A stretch of DNA of 64,000 nt, from the NCBI GenBank assembly GCA_910588095.1, contig CAJUQH010000001.1:248001-312000 (forward strand), read 5' to 3'. The position numbers were made by a program, and so were the translations under genes. Origin of the DNA: an uncultured Eggerthellaceae bacterium (GTDB lineage Bacteria > Actinomycetota > Coriobacteriia > Coriobacteriales > Eggerthellaceae). The notes under the pieces were generated by a model that ran no database searches, had not been told where the DNA came from, and was given only the letters and a program-made list of their open reading frames with translations. Shown here piece by piece: positions 55,041-61,873 of the stretch; the first letter of the stretch is position 1, and each line of letters opens with the position of its first letter.

Positions 55041-56411
55041 ATGGCTAGATTGTTCGGCACCGACGGAGTGCGCGGCATCGCCAATGTCGAGCTGACCAAC
55101 CGCATAGCGTACGGCCTGGGCCAGGCTGCGGTGCGGTTCCTCGGCAAGACCATCGTGGTGGGGCGCGACACGCGGCTTTCCGGCGACATGCTGCAGGCGG
55201 CCCTGGTGGCCGGCATCACGAGCGCTGGCGGTACGGCGTTTTTGGCGGGCATCGTGCCCACGCCGGCGGTGGCTCTGCTCACGCGCAAGCTGAACGCTGC
55301 GGGCGGCGTGGTCATATCGGCCTCGCACAATCCCCCGGAGTACAACGGCATAAAGCTGTTCGACGGCCAGGGCTTCAAGCTGCCCGACGCCGCCGAGGAT
55401 GCCATCGAGGAGTTCGTGATGGGCGGCGGCTTGGAAGGCGCGGTGCAGCGCGCCCAGCAGCAGGGCGAACCGGTCCAGATGCCCAGCGGTGGCGACGTGG
55501 GCATAGCCGTCGAGCTGCAGCAGGCATGCTCGATGTACATCGAGCATGTGGTGGAGGCGGTGCGCAGCCAGGGCATCACGTTCGAGGGCCTGACGGTGGC
55601 GCTCGATACCGGCCATGGCGCTTCCTCCCACACGAGCGAGGAAGCCCTCACGCGGTTGGGCGCCACGGTGGTCACCATCAACGACGACTACGACGGCACC
55701 GACATCAACGTGGAGTGCGGCTCGACGCACCTGGAGCCCCTGCGCAAGCTGGTCGTGCAGAGCCAGGCCGATGTGGGCATCGCCCACGATGGCGACGCTG
55801 ACCGCGTCATGCTCATGACTGCCCAGGGCGAAGCCCTCGATGGTGACGTGATAGAGGCGGTGTGCGCGCTGGACATGAAGCAGCGCGGAGTGCTGCCGGG
55901 CGATACCGTGGTGAGCACCGTCATGTGCAACCTGGGGTTCGTGCACGCCATGCGCGATGCGGGCATCGACGTGGTGCAGACCAAGGTGGGCGACCGCTAC
56001 GTGCTGGAAGCCATGCGCGAGCATGGCTATGCCATCGGTGGCGAGCAGTCGGGCCACATGATATTGCTCGACCACAACTCCACGGGCGACGGCCTCATGA
56101 CGGCCGTGCAGTTCTTAGCGGCGGTGAAGCGCAGCGGCAAGACCATCGCCGAGGCGGCAGCGGTCATGCGCCGCTTCCCGCAGGAGCTTATCAACGTGCG
56201 CGTGGCCGACAAGCATACCGCCGTTGAGAACTCGCAGGTCAAAGAAGCGGTGGCGGCAGCCGAGCAGGCCCTTGGCGACGACGGCCGCGTGCTGCTGCGC
56301 CCTTCCGGCACCGAGCCGGTCATCCGCGTCATGGTGGAGGCGGGCAGCGAAGCCGTGGCTCAGCAGCAGGCGCGCGCCATCGCCGACGTGGTGGAGCATG
56401 CCTGCGCCTAG
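55041..56411 (+). CDS. glmM: Phosphoglucosamine mutase
   Basis: A 456-residue enzyme making glucosamine-1-phosphate for UDP-GlcNAc and so for peptidoglycan. It starts MARLFGTDGVRGIAN, a GlmM signature. The active serine is in SASHNPPEYNGIK, the Mg loop is AHDGDADRVM, the sugar loop GGEQSGHMI and the phosphate loop RPSGTEPVIRVM. ATG 55041 follows AAAGGA; TTG 55035 is rejected. The end overlaps the patatin gene by 14 bases. Confidence 0.97.
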   Translation: MARLFGTDGVRGIANVELTNRIAYGLGQAAVRFLGKTIVVGRDTRLSGDMLQAALVAGITSAGGTAFLAGIVPTPAVALLTRKLNAAGGVVISASHNPPEYNGIKLFDGQGFKLPDAAEDAIEEFVMGGGLEGAVQRAQQQGEPVQMPSGGDVGIAVELQQACSMYIEHVVEAVRSQGITFEGLTVALDTGHGASSHTSEEALTRLGATVVTINDDYDGTDINVECGSTHLEPLRKLVVQSQADVGIAHDGDADRVMLMTAQGEALDGDVIEAVCALDMKQRGVLPGDTVVSTVMCNLGFVHAMRDAGIDVVQTKVGDRYVLEAMREHGYAIGGEQSGHMILLDHNSTGDGLMTAVQFLAAVKRSGKTIAEAAAVMRRFPQELINVRVADKHTAVENSQVKEAVAAAEQALGDDGRVLLRPSGTEPVIRVMVEAGSEAVAQQQARAIADVVEHACA

Positions 56412-57303
56412 CGTCAACATCGCCGATGCCGCCCTCATCTTCGAGGGTGGCGGCATGCGCGCGAGCTATACGGCTGGCGCGGTGGTCACGCTCATAGAGG
56501 CTGATCTGGGGTTCGCCGACGTGTTCGGCATCTCGGCGGGCTCCAGCCATACGGCCAATTACGTCGCGCGCGATGCCCAGCGCGCCCGCGCAGCCTTCAC
56601 CGATTTCGTTACGTACCCGGGCTTCGGCGGCCTGGGTTCGTTCTTGCGCGGCAATGGCTACTTCAATGGGCCTTACCTGTACGAGGGTATTGCCGAGCAG
56701 ATGGCTGCCACCGGCGACCCGCTGGCTTTCAAGTGGGATGTCTTCTGCGCGAACCCGGCCCAGGTGCATATCGAGGCCTTCGACTGGGACACGGGCGACA
56801 CGGTGGCGTGGACCAAGGCCGACATGCCCACCATGCGCGACCTGCTGTTGCGGGTGCGCGCTTCGTCGACCATGCCCCTGTTCATGCCGCCCACCACCAT
56901 CGACGGGCGCACTTACATGGATGGCGGCATGGGCACGAGCTGGGGCATCCCGCTCCACCGCGCCCAGGCTTGCGGTTACGAGCGCTTCTTCATCGTGCGC
57001 ACCCAGTCGCGCGGCTACCGCAAGAAGCCCATGGGGAAGGCCGCCCAGGCTGCGTTCCGTCTGCTGTTCTGCAAGCATCCTCTGGTGGCGCAGGCCACCA
57101 TCGAGCGCTGGCAGCACTACAACGCCCTGCTCGATGAGGTGGAGCAGCTTGAGCGCCAGGGCGCGGCTTACGTGTTCTACCCCGAGAGCATGGCCGTCAC
57201 GAACCGCACCACCGATCACGCGGCGCTCGTGGCCAGCTATGAGGCCGGGTACGCCCAGGCCCAGCGCGAGCTCGAAGCCTGGCACCGCTTCCTCAGCCGC
57301 TGA
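56398..57303 (+). CDS. Patatin-like phospholipase
   Basis: A 301-residue serine hydrolase of the patatin/RssA type. The oxyanion loop is EGGGMRASY, the nucleophile elbow GISAGSS gives S46, and the catalytic Asp is D175 in YMDGGMG. There is no signal peptide, so it is cytoplasmic and probably acts on membrane lipids. ATG 56398 lies in the last codons of glmM; the longer open frame is a shadow of glmM. Members of this subgroup are common in Gram-positive gut bacteria; their natural substrate is not known. Confidence 0.88.
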   Translation: MPAPSVNIADAALIFEGGGMRASYTAGAVVTLIEADLGFADVFGISAGSSHTANYVARDAQRARAAFTDFVTYPGFGGLGSFLRGNGYFNGPYLYEGIAEQMAATGDPLAFKWDVFCANPAQVHIEAFDWDTGDTVAWTKADMPTMRDLLLRVRASSTMPLFMPPTTIDGRTYMDGGMGTSWGIPLHRAQACGYERFFIVRTQSRGYRKKPMGKAAQAAFRLLFCKHPLVAQATIERWQHYNALLDEVEQLERQGAAYVFYPESMAVTNRTTDHAALVASYEAGYAQAQRELEAWHRFLSR

Positions 57304-57700
57304 GCCTGTCTGTGCTTCGTGCGACGTAGTCCGCTCCGCGTTTATTCATAGCAAGAGGGCGCTTTAACTCCTAACCCCATCCACCGCATTCCTTGGTGCA
57401 ATGCTTAGTAGGCATTCGTCAGGCAGGATCGACTACAACCTTCCGGTTGTCCGGCTATCGCCTGGTTCGATTGCTGCAGCACGCACGGCAACCTGCGGAT
57501 TGTTCCGCTGGTATTCGCCCGGTGCTTTCCGCGATGGTTCGCCGACAAGGTACCGGCAGCATTCCTGATGGATGGCCGCTGCGGCCCCGGTATTAGTCCG
57601 GCTGTTTTGCTGGAGCTGTGTCGATTTTTGCGGATACGGCTTCGCTAGGATGGGATCAGATATAAGGCATTCACCGCATCCGAGAGAGGAGCTAGCGTCC
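57304..57700. other. Non-coding region upstream of the Rpn nuclease gene
   Basis: 397 bases without a supported gene. One short hairpin, ACAACC-ttcc-GGTTGT (57435-57450), is seen. TATAAG at 57660-57665 could be a -10 element, but no convincing -35 accompanies it. Codon-like structure is absent. Confidence 0.4.
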
Positions 57701-58513
57701 ATGGACGAACGGACCCGCTATCCCATCACCTGCGCCCCTGTCTTCGACATGGTCATGCGCGATGCCAGCCTGTGCCGCAGCTTCGTGGAGCGCGTGCTCG
57801 GCATCGAGATAGGGTCCATCTCTTACCATGCCATAGAGCATGTCACGTCTCCTGCCCTCGACGCGCGCGGCGTGCGCCTTGATGCCTTCTTGAAGGGCAC
57901 GGGCGCGGTGTACAACATAGAGATGCAGGCCTACCGCCAAGCGGCCCTCGGCAAGCGCCTGCGCTACCATCAGGCGGCGCTTGACACGGAAGCCTCCGAG
58001 AAGGGCTCTGAGTTCAAGGGGCTGCCGGAGAGCTACATCGTGTTCGTGTGCGACTACGACCCGTTCAAGCTCGGGCTTCCGGTCTACGACATCGAGCGCA
58101 CGTGCGCGCAGGCACCAGGGCTTGTGGTAGGGGATGCCTCGCACTGGCGCGTGCTCAATGCGCGGGCTTGGGCAGCAGAGCCTGACCCTGGGCTCGGCAA
58201 GCTGCTAGAATATATAGCGACAGGCAACCCCGATGATGCGCTGACCGAACGGCTCGATGCCATGGTCGACGACATCAACGCAGACCCTGAACGGAGGGCG
58301 CGCATGAACGGCTTCATGACCCTTGAGCACAGCATGGCAGCCCTTGCTGCGGAGCGCTATGAGGAAGGCGAGGCAGCTGGTATGGAGAAGGCTCAAGCCC
58401 GCTATGGGGCGCTCGTCGACCGCCTGCTCGATGACAATCGCCTCGACGACCTCAAGCAATCAGCTGCCGACCCGCAGCGGCTCGAAGCGCTTTTCAAAGA
58501 GTACGACCTGTAG
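57701..58513 (+). CDS. Rpn family PD-(D/E)xK nuclease/putative transposase
   Basis: A 270-residue protein of the PDDEXK_2 (Rpn recombination-promoting nuclease/transposase-derived) family. The N-terminal half carries RLDAFLKGTGAVYNIEMQAYRQ, with Asp and the Glu-x-Gln catalytic pattern, and KRLRYHQAALDTEASEKGSEFKGLPESYIVFVCDYDPF, a hallmark of the family. The C-terminal region is helical with a flexible end. It probably cuts DNA; the physiological role is unclear. ATG 57701 follows GAGAGGAG. The first 43 residues of the longer open frame have no homologous character and are excluded. Confidence 0.85.
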   Translation: MDERTRYPITCAPVFDMVMRDASLCRSFVERVLGIEIGSISYHAIEHVTSPALDARGVRLDAFLKGTGAVYNIEMQAYRQAALGKRLRYHQAALDTEASEKGSEFKGLPESYIVFVCDYDPFKLGLPVYDIERTCAQAPGLVVGDASHWRVLNARAWAAEPDPGLGKLLEYIATGNPDDALTERLDAMVDDINADPERRARMNGFMTLEHSMAALAAERYEEGEAAGMEKAQARYGALVDRLLDDNRLDDLKQSAADPQRLEALFKEYDL

Positions 58514-58585
58514 GCTCATTGCGCGAGCATCCATCGCCATCAGCCCTTAAGCCATCGCTCGGCTGCCTCACGGCAGGATCAGCTA

Positions 58586-58613
58586 TTGCACAATCGCAGA
58601 TTTGTGCTACCAT
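58586..58613 (+). promoter_or_regulatory. Promoter of the argG leader with inverted repeat
   Basis: TTGCAC (58586-58591), 16-base spacer, TACCAT (58608-58613) with TGn extension. GCACAA (58588-58593) and TTGTGC (58602-58607) form a perfect inverted repeat inside the spacer, a possible repressor site. It does not resemble the ArgR consensus. Confidence 0.6.
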
Positions 58614-58643
58614 GCTCAAGACGCGAACTTAAGGAAGGCAGCG

Positions 58644-58739
58644 ATGCAGCTCGAAAAGGCACACATTTTCGATACGGCTCCCGTAGCCGGTGCTGCTGCA
58701 TATCTGCGCGCTCGCGCTAACCGACGACGACTCAGCTAG
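58644..58739 (+). CDS. Arginine-codon leader peptide upstream of argG
   Basis: A 31-codon open frame starting ATG 58644 behind a strong ribosome site GGAAGG (58633-58638, five-base spacing). It begins MQLEKAHIF and ends LRARANRRRLS before TAG. Five of the last ten codons are arginine, including CGA three times in a row. The arginine codons overlap the 5-prime arm of the terminator at 58724-58756. This is the layout of a ribosome-mediated attenuator: ribosomes stalled for lack of Arg-tRNA would prevent the terminator and allow argG transcription. No function as a protein is expected. Confidence 0.75.
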   Translation: MQLEKAHIFDTAPVAGAAAYLRARANRRRLS

Positions 58740-58756
58740 AGTCGCCGTTTCTTTTT
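58724..58756 (+). terminator. Attenuator terminator upstream of argG
   Basis: CGACGACTC (58725-58733) pairs with GAGTCGCCG (58739-58747; one A-C mismatch), closed by A724-T748, followed by TTTCTTTTT. The loop contains the leader stop codon. It is an intrinsic terminator placed 135 bases before ATG of argG. Confidence 0.75.
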
Positions 58757-58891
58757 GGGGGCGCTACCCAGACGCCCTCGCAAAAACCCGAACGGCATAG
58801 GCTCGACTAACCCGCGCAGCTTCGGTGCGTTCCGGCCCGGTTGCGCTCTGGGCTCTCGCGCGCTGGCTATCAAGGAAAGGAAACGATCATC

Positions 58892-60220
58892 ATGGCGCAG
58901 AAGGAAAAGGCGATACTGGCATACTCCGGCGGTCTTGACACCTCGGTGTGCATCAAGTGGCTGCAGGAGAAGTACGACCTCGACGTCATCGCGGTGGTGG
59001 GCGACGTGGGGCAGGAGCATTCCGGCCTCGAGGCCGTGAAGGCCAAGGCCCTGGCAACCGGCGCGGTCGAGTGCCTAGTGGTCGACATGCGCGAGACCTT
59101 CGCCGCGGAATATCTGAGCTGCGCCATGGCCGCCAACGCCATGTACGAGAACAAGTACCCCCTCGTGAGCGCCCTCTCGCGGCCGCTCATCGTGAAGCAC
59201 CTCGTGGACGCCGCCCATACCTACGGCGCCAAGTACATCGCCCACGGCTGCACGGGCAAGGGCAACGACCAGGTGCGCTTCGAGGCATCCATCCTCATGC
59301 TGGACCCCTCCCTCGAGATCATCGCGCCGGTGCGCGATTGGGACCTGGGCTGCCGGGCCGACGAGATGGCCTGGGCCGAGGCTCACGGCATCAGCGTGCC
59401 CACCACCCAGGCTTCGCCGTATTCCATCGACGACAACCTGTGGGGCCGGGCCATCGAGTGCGGCGTGCTGGAGGACCCCTGGGCCGAGCCGCCGGCTGAC
59501 ATCTACACCATGACCACCGACCCCATGCAGGCGCCCGACGAGCCCACCTACGTCGAGGTGTCCTTCGAGGCGGGCATCCCCTGCGCGCTGGACGGCAAGG
59601 CCATGAGCTTCCTCGACATCGTCTACGCCATGAACGACATCGCCGGCTCCAACGGCTTCGGCCGCATCGACATGGTGGAGAACCGGCTCGTGGGCGTGAA
59701 GAGCCGCGAGTGCTACGAGGCCCCCGGCGCCCTGGCCCTCATCCAGGCCCACAAAGCGCTCGAAGACCTCACCCTCGAGCGGGGCGTCCTGCACTACAAG
59801 CTGGGCATCGAGCAGACCTGGGCCGAGCAGGTGTACAACGGCCTGTGGTTCTCGCCGCTGAAGGAGGCCCTGGACGCCTTCCTGGCCAACACCCAGCAGT
59901 GCGTCACCGGCACCGTCAAGCTGAAGCTCTACAAGGGCAATTGCACGGTGGTCGGCCGCAAGAGCGACTATTCCCTGTACAATTACGAGCTAGCCACGTA
60001 CGATGCCACCGACCAGTTCGACCATCAGGCCGCCAAGGGCTTCATCGATCTGCACGTGCTCACCTGCAAGGAGTGGGCGAAGAACCGGCTGGACATGGGC
60101 GTCGACCTGCACCAGTTCAAGGCGGTGGCCTCCACGGCTGACGAGTTCACAGCTACCAACTCGGCCGTGGTCGAGGAAGCCGAGGCCGTCATGAAGGCTG
60201 CGGACAAGGTGAAGGCCTAA
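58892..60220 (+). CDS. argG: Argininosuccinate synthase
   Basis: A 442-residue enzyme joining citrulline and aspartate with ATP to give argininosuccinate. The ATP loop is LAYSGGLDTSVCIKWL; GCTGKGNDQVRFE, DLGCRADEMAWAE and SIDDNLWGRAIECG are family landmarks. ATG 58892 follows GAAAGGAAACGATCATC; the longer frame is rejected because the MAQKEKAILAYSGG start is conserved. Upstream is an Arg-codon leader and terminator, so expression is probably controlled by charged Arg-tRNA. argH follows after 113 bases containing a perfect hairpin. Confidence 0.98.
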   Translation: MAQKEKAILAYSGGLDTSVCIKWLQEKYDLDVIAVVGDVGQEHSGLEAVKAKALATGAVECLVVDMRETFAAEYLSCAMAANAMYENKYPLVSALSRPLIVKHLVDAAHTYGAKYIAHGCTGKGNDQVRFEASILMLDPSLEIIAPVRDWDLGCRADEMAWAEAHGISVPTTQASPYSIDDNLWGRAIECGVLEDPWAEPPADIYTMTTDPMQAPDEPTYVEVSFEAGIPCALDGKAMSFLDIVYAMNDIAGSNGFGRIDMVENRLVGVKSRECYEAPGALALIQAHKALEDLTLERGVLHYKLGIEQTWAEQVYNGLWFSPLKEALDAFLANTQQCVTGTVKLKLYKGNCTVVGRKSDYSLYNYELATYDATDQFDHQAAKGFIDLHVLTCKEWAKNRLDMGVDLHQFKAVASTADEFTATNSAVVEEAEAVMKAADKVKA

Positions 60221-60280
60221 GCGCAGCGCGCAGGCACGCAGGAAGCACGCGGGGCAGGGGGCAGAACCCCTTGTCCCAGG

Positions 60281-60307
60281 GCATGGCAGGGGAGCACCCT
60301 GCCATGC
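60281..60307 (+). terminator. Perfect 11-base-pair hairpin between argG and argH
   Basis: GCATGGCAGGG-gagca-CCCTGCCATGC, lacking a T tail. It may stabilise or process the mRNA, or partly terminate it, so argH could be expressed below argG. Confidence 0.5.
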
Positions 60308-60333
60308 GTGCGAATAGGGAAAGGAAGGCCTCA

Positions 60334-61722
60334 ATGGCACTCTGGTCGGGAAGGTTCGAGGAAGGCGCCGACGCCTTCACGCAGCGCTTCGGCGCTTCGC
60401 TGCCCGTCGACCGCAAGCTGTACGCCCAGGACATCGCGGGTTCGAAGGCCCACGCCGCCATGCTGGCCGCCCAGGGCGTCATCAGCGACGAGGATGCCCA
60501 AGCCATCACCAAGGGCCTCGATGGCATCCAGGCCGACATCGAGGCCGGGGCCTTCTCCTTCGATGTCAACGACGAGGACATCCACATGGCCATCGAGGGC
60601 GAGCTCACCCGGCGCATCGGCACGGCCGGCGCGCGGTTGCATACGGGCCGCAGCCGCAACGACCAGGTGGCCACCGACACGCGGCTCTACGCCAAGGCGC
60701 GCTGCGCCCAGCTCATGGAGGCCAACCTCGAGCTGCGCCATGTGCTCGTGCAGCAGGCGCAAGCCCACTTCGACGTGGTGCTGCCCGGTTACACCCACAT
60801 GCAGCATGCCCAGCCCGTGCTGCTCTCCCATCATCTGCTGGCCTACGTGTGGATGCTCGGGCGCGACTTCGAGCGCCTGGCGGCGGCGCGCGACGCAGCT
60901 GACGTGAGCCCGCTCGGGGCGGCGGCGCTGGCGGGCACCACCTATCCGCTCGACCGCCACGCCACGGCGTCGGCACTCGGCTTCAGCGGCCCGGTGCCCA
61001 ACTCCCTCGATGCGGTGAGCGACCGCGACTTCCTGCTGGACCTGCTGTATGCGGCCAGCGTGTCGTGCATCCACCTGAGCCGCTTGTGCGAGGAGGTCAT
61101 CCTGTGGTCCACGGCGGAGTTCGGCTTCATCACGCTGTCCGATGCCTACTCTACGGGTTCGTCCATCATGCCCCAGAAGAAGAATCCCGATTTCGCCGAG
61201 CTCATCCGCGGCAAGTCCGGCCGAGTGGTGGGCGACCTCATGGCCCTGCTCATGACGCTGAAGGCGCTGCCGCTGGCCTACAACAAGGACCTCCAGGAAG
61301 ACAAGGAAGGCGCCATCGACGCTGCCGACACGCTGCATGACTGCTATCGCTGCGCTGCGGGCATGGTGTCCACCATGACCGTGCACCCCGAGGCCATGAT
61401 GGCCCAAGCCAAGAAGGGGTACCTGGCCGCTACCGACGTGGCCGACTACCTGGCCAAGAAGGGGATGCCCTTCCGCCAGGCCCATGAGGTGGTGGGCCAT
61501 CTGGTGCTGCTGTGCGACAAGCGCGGCTGCGATCTGGACGACCTTTCCCTGGCCGACTTCCAGGCCGAGAGCAGCCTGTTCGAGGCTGACATAACCGAGC
61601 AGCTGGACCTGCGCCGCATCGCCGACGCCCGCACGACGTTCGGCGGCACGGGCTCGTCGGCCGTGCGCGAGCAGATGGCCGCCGTCGAAGCGGCCCTGGC
61701 GGCTGACGCGGCGCGCTTGTAG
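60334..61722 (+). CDS. argH: Argininosuccinate lyase
   Basis: A 462-residue fumarase-superfamily enzyme that splits argininosuccinate to arginine and fumarate, the last arginine step. MALWSGRFEE is the usual start; HTGRSRNDQVATD, YTHMQHAQPVLLSHH and the loop GSSIMPQKKNPDFAELIRG with catalytic Ser are present. ATG 60334 follows GGAAAGGAAGG. It lies directly after argG on the same strand. Confidence 0.98.
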   Translation: MALWSGRFEEGADAFTQRFGASLPVDRKLYAQDIAGSKAHAAMLAAQGVISDEDAQAITKGLDGIQADIEAGAFSFDVNDEDIHMAIEGELTRRIGTAGARLHTGRSRNDQVATDTRLYAKARCAQLMEANLELRHVLVQQAQAHFDVVLPGYTHMQHAQPVLLSHHLLAYVWMLGRDFERLAAARDAADVSPLGAAALAGTTYPLDRHATASALGFSGPVPNSLDAVSDRDFLLDLLYAASVSCIHLSRLCEEVILWSTAEFGFITLSDAYSTGSSIMPQKKNPDFAELIRGKSGRVVGDLMALLMTLKALPLAYNKDLQEDKEGAIDAADTLHDCYRCAAGMVSTMTVHPEAMMAQAKKGYLAATDVADYLAKKGMPFRQAHEVVGHLVLLCDKRGCDLDDLSLADFQAESSLFEADITEQLDLRRIADARTTFGGTGSSAVREQMAAVEAALAADAARL

Positions 61723-61830
61723 CGGCTGCGCAGCCCCGCGTTCGTGCGCACCTTGTGGAGAATTCCTTAGAACATTCTGCCTTTCGAGCCGCCACCCCGC
61801 TCACCAGGATTCCCCTGAACGGCCTGATGG

Positions 61831-61836
61831 TACAAT
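61831..61836 (+). promoter_or_regulatory. -10 element of the penicillin-binding protein gene
   Basis: TACAAT with a TGn extension (TGGTACAAT), 37 bases before GTG 61874. The -35 is not clear. Confidence 0.5.
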
Positions 61837-61873
61837 AGCCTGCGGTCCTATCGAATGAAACCTGGAGGTGCGT

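Noticed and set aside
56224-56397. N-terminal 58 residues of the patatin open frame
   Set aside because: Arg/Ser/Trp-rich composition is the shadow of glmM in another frame; the patatin fold begins at ATG 56398.
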